From Saccharomycopsis fibuligera x Saccharomycopsis cf. fibuligera (Eukaryota; Ascomycota; Saccharomycetes; Ascoideales; Saccharomycopsidaceae): a DNA stretch of 64,000 nucleotides. A program made the position numbers and the translations under genes. Positions within the stretch are counted from its first letter, which is position 1. Every line of letters starts with the position of its first letter. Below, in pieces: positions 53,104 to 61,889 of this stretch. The DNA lies in assembly GCA_001936135.1 (NCBI GenBank), contig CP012809.1:3831501-3895500 (forward strand), read 5' to 3'. The notes under the pieces were generated by a model. The model was not told the DNA's origin. It did no database searches and saw only the letters and a program-made list of their open reading frames with translations.

Positions 53104-53931
53104 ATGGTATGTTGTGTTTTGTTTTATTATTATGCTTGTCCTAATGGCTCAATCACTTGATGATATTAGTGAATGATTTGATAAGGTTCTTGGATAACGT
53201 TATGTTGGTGTGGTTTCCATTAAAAATGGTATTAACGAATCTATGATGATTCAGAAATAATTAAATGGAAAAATGGTACTACGTTTTATGAACATGTTAT
53301 TGGTAGTGATATTCCAATTAACTCGGTATGCCACGCTATTGGGCTTTCGTTAATATATTTACTGCATGCTTTCCTCTTCAACGTTGCAGCAACATCTCAA
53401 GTGCCACTAAACCTCATTCATCGTCAACACTCAGCCAATCTTGATATAGTGACTTTCAGAATAATTTAATACAGAATACTAACACAAAAGCAGGGTTTAC
53501 AAGTAGTACCAGATTCTACTCATGCAAGTGAAGTCAACGTTACCAAATATGCCGACGTTGCTCCATCAGTCAACTTGCCTGACACCCTTAGAAAACAACA
53601 AGGTCCATTATCTATTGCATCTGAAGTAAATGGCCGTCATCCTTTAGAATCCCGTATCCAAAAATGGGAAGAAAATCAAAGAAATATTAAATTGGAATCC
53701 TATAAGAGACTCTTTGGTGCTGCAGAGCCAATGAGAAGAACTTTGGAATTACAAGTCGTGGAGCAAACTGATTTCAAACCAGCAGTGTTAGGAGAAGCCG
53801 CTTCGGGCATTCATAGAGACATCTTGTTGAATAAAGATGCTGATATTGATTGGGAAGATATCTATACTGATTTTGATTCACAAATGCCAAGAGATTTCCA
53901 TAGTGAGATGGAAAGAAAAGTGGGTATTTAA
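53104..53931 (+). CDS. UMP1: Proteasome maturation factor Ump1 (spliced; exon 1 is ATG only)
   Basis: Exon 1 is ATG at 53104-53106; exon 2 is 53494-53931. Product 146 residues (yeast 148): MGLQVVPDSTHASEV, then SLPDTLRQQ-like LPDTLRKQQGPLS, NGRHPLESRIQKWEENQ, YKRLFGAAEPMRRTLELQVV, TDFKP, IHRDILLNKDADIDWEDIY and a final ERKVGI. All are conserved in order in Ump1/POMP, a chaperone of 20S proteasome half-mers that is degraded on maturation. Without splicing the frame would begin at a non-ATG codon and lose the N-terminus. It converges with RNR2. Confidence 0.94.
53107..53493 (+). other. UMP1 intron (387 nt) directly after the start codon
   Basis: Donor GTATGT at 53107-53112, branch site TACTAAC at 53477-53483, acceptor AAAAGCAG ending at 53493, only ten bases after the branch site. 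No conserved sequence inside was recognised. Confidence 0.88.
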
Positions 53932-54391
53932 AGGGGTGCGGTGTGTTTATATTGTCTTATAATTTATTTTTGTTTTTTAACATATTTTGTTTTCTTACTG
54001 CTGTTTATCATTAGGTGTAGTGTTTGTCATTTATTTGACATATTTTTTGCGTCAGCATAAGAATCTATGAAATTATTACTATTTGCCAAGGTATCAAGAA
54101 AAAAATAACAAAAGAGCTGAAAGGCAAAAAGCATCAAAATTAAGCAAAGGTATATAGAAGGTAGCTTTTTTTTGAGAAGATAATGAACCATTCTCAAAGT
54201 TGATATTAATATTATTAGCCGCAATAGCGAAGAAACATAAGCAGTAAAAAATGAAATATAAAAAAGGAAGAAAAACCAAAAAAAAAAAAAAATAAAAAAA
54301 TAAAAAAAAATAAAAAAATAAAAAAAATATAAAACCCCAAGAAACCCATTATGACATTATTATTTACAGGCACAAAAACTCGTACAAATCA
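53932..54391. other. Convergent spacer UMP1 / RNR2
   Basis: 460 bp between two gene ends. A run of AAAAAAT units lies at about 54277-54330. Nothing else seen. Confidence 0.6.
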
Positions 54392-55525
54392 TCAGAAATC
54401 ATCATCAAACTCCAATTGATCTTCTTCGACGCTACTATTTGGCAAAGATCTGTTGCTCTTATTAGACATTTCCATAACTTTCACCTTTTGATAATCAGAT
54501 ACCCTTTTCTCAAAGAAATTAGTTTTCCCTGCCAATGAAATGTTTTCCATAAAATCAAATGGATTAGTAACATTGTAGATCTTTTTTCTGCCCAAAGAAA
54601 TCAATAATCTATCAGCCACAAACTCAACGTACTGATTCATCAATGAAGCGTTCATTCCAAGCAAAGAAACAGATAATGCTTCGTCAAAATAACGCTTTTC
54701 AATTTCAACCGCCTCTGTTATTATTTTATCAACTATTTCTGCATCAGGTTTGTTTTCCAAATGCGAATACAACAAACAGGCAAAATCAGTATGAAGACCT
54801 TCATCGCGACAAATCAACTCATTGGAGAAAGTAAGACCGGGCATAAGACCTCTTTTCTTGAGCCAAAATATCGAAGCGAAAGAACCGGAAAAAAATATAC
54901 CTTCAACGGCAGCAAATGCTACTAATCTTTCAGCAAATAAAGCGTCTTCATCTTCAATCCATCTAAGCGCCCAGTCTGCTTTTTCTTTAATGCATGGAAT
55001 TGTATCAATTGCATTAAATAAAAATTCGGCCTGTTCAGGATCCAGAATATAAGTATCTATCAACAGAGAGTATGTCTCTGAATGAACATTCTCCATCATT
55101 ATTTGAAAACCATAAAAGCATTTGGCTTCGGGAATCTGTACTTGGGTAGAGAAATTCTGTACAAGATTCTCATTAACGATGCCATCCGATGCGGCAAAAA
55201 ATGCTAGCACTCTGGAAATGAAAAACTGTTCATTGCTATTCAACTTATAGTTCCAATCATGCAAATCCTTACCAAGATCAATTTCCTCGGCGGTCCAGAA
55301 AGAAGCTTCTGCTTTTTTGTACATTTGCCATATTTCATGGTACTTTATGGGAAATAATACAAAGCGCTTTTTGTTTTCTTTGAGTATCGGCTCTTCTGCC
55401 TCTTTAACTTTCAATGCCTCACGATGAGCTTGATATTTCAGCAAAAATTGTTGATGCGGATCGTTCATTGTATGGCCCTTGCCTTTTAGTTTGGAATATG
55501 ATACAGCGCCACTATAATTTGACAT
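54392..55525 (-). CDS. RNR2: Ribonucleotide reductase small subunit
   Basis: A 377-residue class Ia small (beta) subunit. All diiron ligands and the radical Tyr are present: D83 in TAEEIDL, E145 and H148 in MENVHSETY with Y152, E208 in [10 protein letters not shown], and E242 and H245 in [10 protein letters not shown]. That makes it Rnr2-type rather than the metal-poor Rnr4. It ends EFDDDF, the tail that docks on the large subunit. Other blocks are [20 protein letters not shown] and [27 protein letters not shown] start at MSNYSG (ATG 55525); the frame extends three codons further only to a TTG. Candida species can have a second RNR2-like paralogue, so the exact copy is uncertain. No ACGCGT (MCB) box was seen upstream. 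Confidence 0.92.
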   Translation of the reverse strand: MSNYSGAVSYSKLKGKGHTMNDPHQQFLLKYQAHREALKVKEAEEPILKENKKRFVLFPIKYHEIWQMYKKAEASFWTAEEIDLGKDLHDWNYKLNSNEQFFISRVLAFFAASDGIVNENLVQNFSTQVQIPEAKCFYGFQIMMENVHSETYSLLIDTYILDPEQAEFLFNAIDTIPCIKEKADWALRWIEDEDALFAERLVAFAAVEGIFFSGSFASIFWLKKRGLMPGLTFSNELICRDEGLHTDFACLLYSHLENKPDAEIVDKIITEAVEIEKRYFDEALSVSLLGMNASLMNQYVEFVADRLLISLGRKKIYNVTNPFDFMENISLAGKTNFFEKRVSDYQKVKVMEMSNKSNRSLPNSSVEEDQLEFDDDF

Positions 55526-56632
55526 GATCTGCAAGTTTTGAATTCTTTAGTGTAGATCTTGATTCTTTATGTCCGGGAAGAAAGTGATGAGCAAAAAGGT
55601 ACCGGATCGCGGGTGTCGTTAAGTAAACAGCCTCATCGGTGAAAAAGTAAAGAAAAAAAAAAAGAAAAATTTGTTTTGCTTTTTTACAAAAAGCTGCGAT
55701 ATGCTGCTCAGTAACGTGCCACAAGGCAGAACGCTTGTGACAGATGCGATATGCATTTGCTGTGCTTGTGTTCACTCTGGTGTTTCTAGTTGTAGATAAA
55801 TAGTGTCTTTACTAAGTAAAAGACAGGGATAAAACTACCGTCATTAGGGAATATATAGTCATTTTCCTTTCATTGTTCTTTTAGCTGGCCTCCGCTCTAT
55901 TATTTCTGCCATTGCTTGCGTTTTCAAAGTTTCCCGTTCAACGTGAACCACATGTAAACACTAGTCTAAACAGTGGAATGGTTATTGATAGCTTTCATGA
56001 ATGTTTGGTGTGTGAAACTCGGAGGTTGTTGGGATCCTACTAGAAAAACTGTGAGACTTACGAGACGAGTGGCTAAGTGTAGGGTCTTCTATTTATGGCA
56101 AAAAATAAAAATTTTCAAGTGGAGAAAATAAAAACAATTTTATTTGTTGAAGTTTTAAAGTCAATAGCCACTGTAAGATATTAGTCTATGCTGCATAAAA
56201 TATAATTAGACATTATTTGAGTGAGCTTTATTAGGTTGTGTGTGTTAGATTTATGCAATTTCGTAACGATTGCTTTACTCCCCCTTTTTGACAAAATTTT
56301 AGCTATCTGTAAAGCGCTGTGTTATTTTGGGATGTTTAACTCTCTTTACTTTGCAATTTTTATATTGATTGTAATTTGAAAGTTTAGGATTTAATTACTG
56401 TTTTCAAGTCAAAAAAAAAAAAAAAAAAAAAAAAAAAGAATGAGAAACAAAAGCAGCTTTCTTATTGTCAATTAAAGTATGCTTTCTAAACAATTTGGAT
56501 TTGAAATAGATATAGGAGAGATTATAGTCTGGGATGGCTGATATATATATATATATATATTGAAGGTCATTGCTTTGCTGTCGACAGTTAAAAAGAAAAG
56601 GGTCCCACCTCAGTACCATCTTCCACTCACTA

Positions 56633-56654
56633 AGATAACACTGATGTGTTATCT
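56633..56654. repeat. Perfect inverted repeat, 9-bp arms, 4-nt loop
   Basis: AGATAACAC (56633-56641), TGAT, GTGTTATCT (56646-56654). It lies about 270 bp upstream of the tRNA gene. Confidence 0.85.
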
Positions 56655-56656
56655 AA

Positions 56657-56849
56657 TTCATTACCGGTGTAGAGTTAGAGAATTCTTCTTCTCTCCCACC
56701 AGTCCATCACCCTCAGAGTAAGCTAAATGGACCACTCGCTGTCAATGATTTCGTCAATGATGACGAAATCATTGATGACGAAACCACAATTGACAACGAG
56801 TCCATCACAAATCTCCCAAATTCGGTGTGTGAATTTTAGATAACAACCC
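56657..56849 (+). other. Coding-like fragment upstream of the tRNA, origin unknown
   Basis: An open stretch of about 63 codons without an ATG start. It reads as acidic protein sequence (DFVNDDEIIDDETTIDNE, then NLPNSVCEF and a stop). It overlaps the 34-base hairpin. No family recognised; the tRNA-proximal position is where yeast retroelement relics often sit, but no terminal repeats or conserved domain support that here. Confidence 0.25.
56742..56775. repeat. Perfect inverted repeat, 15-bp arms, 4-nt loop
   Basis: TCAATGATTTCGTCA (56742-56756), ATGA, TGACGAAATCATTGA (56761-56775). The right arm is followed by a second TGACGAAA, and AGTCCATCAC occurs on both sides of the block (56701-56710 and 56800-56809). 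Confidence 0.9.
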
Positions 56850-56923
56850 GAATCCCAGTCTAGCCTATGAGATTTATATAGTTTAATGAATCAATATTTA
56901 TGTTAAAAAACAGGGTAATTAAT

Positions 56924-56997
56924 GGTTGCGTGGTCTAGTTGGTTATGGCATCTGCTTAACACGCAGAACGTCCCCAGTTCGATCCTGGGCGGAATCA
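56924..56997 (+). tRNA. tRNA-Val, anticodon AAC
   Basis: A 74-base cloverleaf without intron, nearly identical to S. cerevisiae tRNA-Val(AAC). Box A TGGTCTAGTTGG, anticodon arm TCTGC-TTAACAC-GCAGA with AAC at 56958-56960, T arm with GTTCGATCC (box B), discriminator A at 56997. The acceptor stem GGTTGCG/CGGAATC has one G-G mismatch at pair 5-68 where yeast has U-A. A T6 run follows immediately. Confidence 0.95.
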
Positions 56998-57003
56998 TTT
57001 TTT
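56998..57003 (+). terminator. Pol III terminator (T6)
   Basis: Six T residues directly after the discriminator base of tRNA-Val. Confidence 0.85.
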
Positions 57004-57445
57004 GTAATTTATTCACTATAATTTCGTGTAACTTAAATTTTTTTTTATTTTATTTTTTTATTTTTTTTTTAACCTCTTTTACAATATTTACGCCTGCCAT
57101 AATTAGAAGTTCATATTATTTGTCTCCTCGTTTATCTAGACCTCGTACATCTCTCTTGGTTCCGCTAATTGTGATTCCGTATCTGTATTGCTAATCCAGC
57201 ACTGCGCCCAGGGCTTAAGCACCACTGGAACTCGGTAACATATGCATGATGGGTGGATCCACACAATCTGCGGATGCGTTTGCCTAAGTATAATGCAACT
57301 ACTATCTAGCAGCACCACCGTATATTTAGCTGGTTCTCCGCTGTTGCAATATCATCCACCAAAAAAAAAAATAATTGTTTTTTGGTTTTCTTTCCATTTT
57401 CGAGAACAAAAAGACTATTAGCATTGATATTGGCCAAAGAAAATA
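57004..57445. other. Spacer tRNA-Val / yapsin-like gene
   Basis: 442 bp. T-rich near 57035-57070, then the promoter of the aspartyl-protease-like gene with an A10 run at about 57362. No other feature recognised. Confidence 0.5.
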
Positions 57446-59527
57446 ATGGCAAGATTGTTGAGCATTGCCGTGCTACTTTCCATCATTGCCAATCATTTGG
57501 GCACTGTGCTTGCCTTGAGCACAACCATCGATTTTAACCTACTATATCAGACTACTTCCAACAATGAAAGCAGCACAATAAGCAACAATCATATATTTGT
57601 GGACCCGTCCTCTTCATCAAATCAAAAATACAAAATAATTGATAATGTGTACTATGTGGTGAAAATCAAAATTGGCAGCGAGGAAGTTTCGGCAGCTATT
57701 GATTTTTCTAGCCCTGATGTCTGGGTCAGTCTGTCAAAATATTCTTTATTCAATAACACAGGAACCACCATATCCAAAAAGAACTCAACCAGTAATGATA
57801 GCAATATAGGCCAATGGAAGAATGAAACTATGGTCATACTGTCGCAGAGCGCCAAGAATGTGTCTGTGTGGTCAGTGACGAATAATTCACAATTACATCC
57901 AATCATCAATGCTTCAATTGGCTTGGGTGGGACCACCACCACTAGCAATGAAAACAGTCTTACTAATAGTAACTTGAGGGAGCATCTTCTACAGCAAAAA
58001 ATCACCAAAGCAACAAGCTATGGTATCCATTTATCGGCACAAAATATCAGCTCGAACTCGATTGGAAGCGGTACTGTGAGCTTTGTCAGTCAGCCGAACG
58101 AGCAAACATCTTACTATTCGGGAAAATTGAGTAGTTTTGGAATTTCTACAACAGCTGCTGAAAGTGTGGTATATCCTTTGGCGCAAGTTGATGTTATCTC
58201 TGGTAATAATGGCGTTATGGCACAGAAAAGTGCCCTTAAAAATGCCAAAAGTAATGTAATTTTTGATAGGTCAAAAGAGCACATTTATATGCCAAAAGAT
58301 AAGATCAGCAGTATTTTGGAAAATCTCAACATCACTCATTCTTTCAATAACGATTACAATTTATTCAATGTAGACTGCAAAGCTAGCTCCAATACTCTTA
58401 CTGGAAGTAATGAGAAGTATCTTGCATTAAAAATTGGAAACACTGAAATTTTAGTGCCCGTGAAGTCGCTCGTTGCCAATATATTTGAGAAAGGTACCAA
58501 AAATTCTGGAAATTGTGGGTTCAAAATTGTGCCAATAGATAACCTTAAAAACGCTTACTTGAAATCATATTCCTCAATTGTGCTAGGGAATAGCTTCTTG
58601 AGATATGTTTATCAGTTCATTGACTATGACAATAAACTTGTCAGTATTGCACAAGCTAACGTTAAAGTTAGCCCTGGACTGCTGTTTTATTCTGTCTTAC
58701 ATAGCAATATAATCTCAAAATCATCCCCTACCAAGCTCAATAGCACGAAAAGCTTAACTAGTTATCGTCATTCTCTCGATGCAGAAGCACATACACTGGG
58801 ATACAATGGGACGTCATTATATAACAAGGAGTACACAGCAATAAGAAACATTTCCAGTATCCCAAGCACCACAAGTAGCTCAAAATCCATCAGCAGCACC
58901 ACCACTCCATTACCATCAGGATGGTCCATAATAGGTACATCCCTTGATCCTGCTTACTCTCATCCTTCAACAGCCTACGCAAGCAACATGACCACCACTG
59001 CTTCTTCTGATACATGGCTTGATTCGGTATCTAGCTTGAATTCTAAATGGTCGCCAAGTTACAACTCCACTCTCATATCCTCTTCATCTACGTTGGCTGG
59101 TTTGGTAAGAGCAACTAGTATTGCCGATCTTAACACTACTGTTTCGCCCACCTCTGGGTTAACATCATCATCTTCTTCATCAACTTCACTTTCCACCAAA
59201 TTATCTTTCGCGTCTTCTGCTCCGACAATATCTTCTACTTCTTCATACACAAGCACAACCCTCGCAGCTCAAGCTTCTACTGTTAGCGTCAGCACCAGCA
59301 ACAACAAAGATAACAGCCAGTCATCATTAGCAACAATTGCGTCCACATTTACTTTCCAACAATCGGTGTATTCGTCAATAATGAAAGTTGTTAGCGATAA
59401 TGGTGCTGCTGGCCCTGCTACTGCTCACCCTAGCTTTGGTTTTGGCTTTGGAAGTGGTTCTGTCTCAGTGGTAAGACATGGTGTGGTGGCAGTCTTGGTT
59501 TATCAATTGGCTAACTTGATTCTATGA
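57446..59527 (+). CDS. GPI-anchored yapsin-like aspartyl protease homologue, probably catalytically inactive
   Basis: A 693-residue secretory protein: signal peptide (MARLLSIAVLLSIIANHLG), pepsin-like domain (about 64-420), a long Ser/Thr-rich stalk and a hydrophobic tail (VVAVLVYQLANLIL) for GPI attachment. The pepsin fold shows as YYVVKIKIGSEEVSAAIDFS (D86), SPDVWV, a second half with VIFDRSKEHIYMP (D274), a likely disulphide pair (NVDC, GNCGF) and LGNSFLRYVYQFIDYDNKLVSIAQA, the yapsin/SAP C-terminal block. Both active-site motifs are altered: DTG is DFS and DSG is DRS. The aspartates stay but the flanking residues needed for catalysis do not. I infer a pseudoprotease or much-altered yapsin at the cell surface. 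A residual activity is not excluded. Confidence 0.8.
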   Translation: MARLLSIAVLLSIIANHLGTVLALSTTIDFNLLYQTTSNNESSTISNNHIFVDPSSSSNQKYKIIDNVYYVVKIKIGSEEVSAAIDFSSPDVWVSLSKYSLFNNTGTTISKKNSTSNDSNIGQWKNETMVILSQSAKNVSVWSVTNNSQLHPIINASIGLGGTTTTSNENSLTNSNLREHLLQQKITKATSYGIHLSAQNISSNSIGSGTVSFVSQPNEQTSYYSGKLSSFGISTTAAESVVYPLAQVDVISGNNGVMAQKSALKNAKSNVIFDRSKEHIYMPKDKISSILENLNITHSFNNDYNLFNVDCKASSNTLTGSNEKYLALKIGNTEILVPVKSLVANIFEKGTKNSGNCGFKIVPIDNLKNAYLKSYSSIVLGNSFLRYVYQFIDYDNKLVSIAQANVKVSPGLLFYSVLHSNIISKSSPTKLNSTKSLTSYRHSLDAEAHTLGYNGTSLYNKEYTAIRNISSIPSTTSSSKSISSTTTPLPSGWSIIGTSLDPAYSHPSTAYASNMTTTASSDTWLDSVSSLNSKWSPSYNSTLISSSSTLAGLVRATSIADLNTTVSPTSGLTSSSSSSTSLSTKLSFASSAPTISSTSSYTSTTLAAQASTVSVSTSNNKDNSQSSLATIASTFTFQQSVYSSIMKVVSDNGAAGPATAHPSFGFGFGSGSVSVVRHGVVAVLVYQLANLIL

Positions 59528-59729
59528 ATTATACTTACTGGGGATTATGCGATATGATAAAATAACTAACAACCTGCTATCATTTTGAGTTTTGATGTTG
59601 AGGCGCAGTTATGTCTGTCACCGTAGCGCCATTTTTAGTAGTCGTTGATGGCCTCAGATGCTTTTACTTTGTGGCCATTGTGCGAGGCAATTACGCAAGA
59701 TTTTGATCTCTTGTGTTATAATATGTTAT

Positions 59730-59762
<33 letters not shown>

Positions 59763-60475
59763 ATATGTATACTATTTCCACTTTTTTATTTTTAATTCCA
59801 ATTTAGAATATTTAAAGACATTTGTTAGCTATAAATTCACAATTAATTAGACGCATAGAATTAATCTCAATCAATGCTAATGTACTTTCTGATCGCTTTT
59901 GCGCGAACTTCAACTCAATTTATGTTCAATGTTTCGTGCTTTCCTTTACTGTTTAAAATATAAACACGATGCACCTGATGTACTAGTCGATAACAAACCA
60001 TTTGTCGGCCCAAGAAACTAGAGTTGCATTGTCCCTATGCCCGGTTTTTCAATGCGCATGCCACTGCCTACGAGATGAAAACAAATGCCGATAATTTTCT
60101 ATTCAAATTATATAAAGTATGACAATATAGTTGCTAAACATCGAACCATGATAAAGTAAGTTGAGAAAAAAAGTGCTTGATTCTCCAGCCGGACGTGAAA
60201 TGAAATAAAAAAAACTTGATAAAAAAAAATAAAACTATAGAGAAACTAAATGAGTGAGAAGTGTTAGCAATATAATAATCAATCGTTAAATGAGAGCATT
60301 AGATGTAATTAAGTGGGTGAAAAAAAAAAAAATAGGAATGAAAAATAAAAATGGAAATATGATGAAAAGAAGATAGACGAGAACATGCAGAAAACTTTAA
60401 TCATTTGTAAAGCCAGCCTTGAAAAGTTACTAAAACATAATTCTTTTATAATGCTATCCTCCTTAGAATTCGTCT
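59528..60475. other. Convergent spacer yapsin-like gene / PHO85
   Basis: 948 bp. T29 at 59732-59760, A-rich runs at 60195-60235 and 60320-60331. Nothing recognised; the frame 60385-60594 overlaps the PHO85 3' end. Confidence 0.55.
59732..59760. repeat. T29 homopolymer
   Basis: Twenty-nine T residues about 200 bp after the yapsin-like gene. Confidence 0.85.
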
Positions 60476-61462
60476 CTATACAAGCTGATGAACATTGCGT
60501 CTCGCAGCATCACCATATTGACTTTGGTACTGTAAATCACTACTACTACTGCTGCTGCCAATTTGTGAGCCTAACGATGAAGTGTATTCACTAAACCAAG
60601 GGTGTTGCAACGCCTGTCTAGCAGTAATTCTTGACTCTGGTCTCATTTGTAACAAGGAGTTCAATAAGTTCAATCCAACTTTGTCCACCTGAGGCACCAC
60701 ATTGCCCAAATCTTGAGGAATATATAAGTCAAAATTATGTCTGTAGTTTGGTAACTGACTGACTCCTGGCCAAGTACGTTCAGTTGGGGTGCCCATGATT
60801 TTGAAAATGGTAATGAGCTGATCATCATTGGAACTACCTGGAAACAATGGACGGCCAGTGAACATTTCCGCCATGATACAACCAGCGGACCAGATGTCAA
60901 TAGAAGTATTGTAGTTTCTTGAACCCATTAATACATCTGGAGCTCTGTACCACAACGTAACCACTTCGTTGGAAAATGTATTCACAGGGATACCAAAGGC
61001 TCTAGCGAGACCAAAATCACCAAGTTTAAGCTCACCCTTTGTGTTAATCAATAAATTTTGTGGTTTCAAGTCTCTATGCAACACGCTATTATCATGACAG
61101 AACATGATGCCTCTTAGAAGCTGGAACATGTAACTCTTAACAATCTTAGGGTCCAAGGCACCACGATTACCGCAAGTGTCCATGTATTTTTTTAAATCTT
61201 TGTCCATGAATTCAAACACCAAAGTAAGTTTGTTTTCTGTGTGGATAACATCGTATAAAGTTACAATGTTTTCGTGCTTAAGTTCCTTCATTAAAGAGAT
61301 TTCTCTGATGGCAGTGGATGGCGTGCCTTCTTCAGAGTCTAAGTTAATTTCTTTCAAGGCAACCAATGTGCCAGTGAAACCGTTCCTGCCCTTGTAAACA
61401 GTAGCGTAAGTACCTTCACCGAGCTTCTCAAGCTGTTGAAAATGTGATGATTGACTTGGCAT
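60476..61462 (-). CDS. PHO85: Cyclin-dependent kinase Pho85
   Basis: A 328-residue CDK. Motifs: [11 protein letters not shown] loop, ALKEINL with K37, PSTAIRE helix (residues 48-54) that binds cyclins, [40 protein letters not shown] and [11 protein letters not shown]. The T-loop has SNEVVT rather than the Thr of Cdc28-type THEVVT, so it needs no CAK phosphorylation, as in Pho85. The family length is about 305; an extra Ser/Gln-rich tail adds about 25 residues. Pho85 with Pcl cyclins controls phosphate signalling, glycogen and morphogenesis, so it is a functional partner of glycogenin and glycogen synthase control. Unlike S. cerevisiae, no 5' intron is needed. Confidence 0.95.
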   Translation of the reverse strand: MPSQSSHFQQLEKLGEGTYATVYKGRNGFTGTLVALKEINLDSEEGTPSTAIREISLMKELKHENIVTLYDVIHTENKLTLVFEFMDKDLKKYMDTCGNRGALDPKIVKSYMFQLLRGIMFCHDNSVLHRDLKPQNLLINTKGELKLGDFGLARAFGIPVNTFSNEVVTLWYRAPDVLMGSRNYNTSIDIWSAGCIMAEMFTGRPLFPGSSNDDQLITIFKIMGTPTERTWPGVSQLPNYRHNFDLYIPQDLGNVVPQVDKVGLNLLNSLLQMRPESRITARQALQHPWFSEYTSSLGSQIGSSSSSSDLQYQSQYGDAARRNVHQLV

Positions 61463-61889
61463 GATAAAAATAGATATTTATTCGTTTTTTGTTTATGTTT
61501 ATGATTATGTTGATATTGAACTTGACAGCTAAATGCAAAACGCGCGGCTGACAGAAAGATACGCTTGGAGTGTGAGAGATACAAAACGGAGGAGAAAGAT
61601 AATAAGAAAGAGAAAAGGAAGAAGAAGAGTATGAAAGAATGGCGAGTTAATATATAGATTTGCAAAATAGCAGGCGCTAGTGTTGACAAATTGCGATTCC
61701 AGCAGCTGTGGTGGTCTACGACAGTACCACCTCCGATATCAGCTCGTCTTCTGTTGTTTTTTTGCTTTCCTTGAAGTTAGGGCCTCTGGTACCACAGCCA
61801 AGGTTGTAGCATGTTCACGTGACAATCACGCACGCCAACGGTTTTCAAATCAAAAAATAATTTTTTCTTTTGAACATGAACTAATCAGA
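61463..61889. promoter_or_regulatory. Divergent promoter PHO85 / TRM44 with a Cbf1-type E-box
   Basis: 427 bp. TCACGTGA at 61816-61823 is a perfect 8-base palindrome matching the Cbf1 consensus, 67 bp before TRM44. A short ATG-AAC-TAA mini-frame at 61876 precedes the TRM44 start. The PHO85-side leader is T/A-rich. Confidence 0.5.

Larger units (their letters stand above)
55526..56923. other. Spacer RNR2 / tRNA-Val
   Basis: 1.4 kb. It holds the RNR2 promoter, an A27 run (56411-56437), a TA dinucleotide run (56541-56560), two perfect hairpins (56633-56654 and 56742-56775) and a coding-like fragment (56657-56849). Confidence 0.65.
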
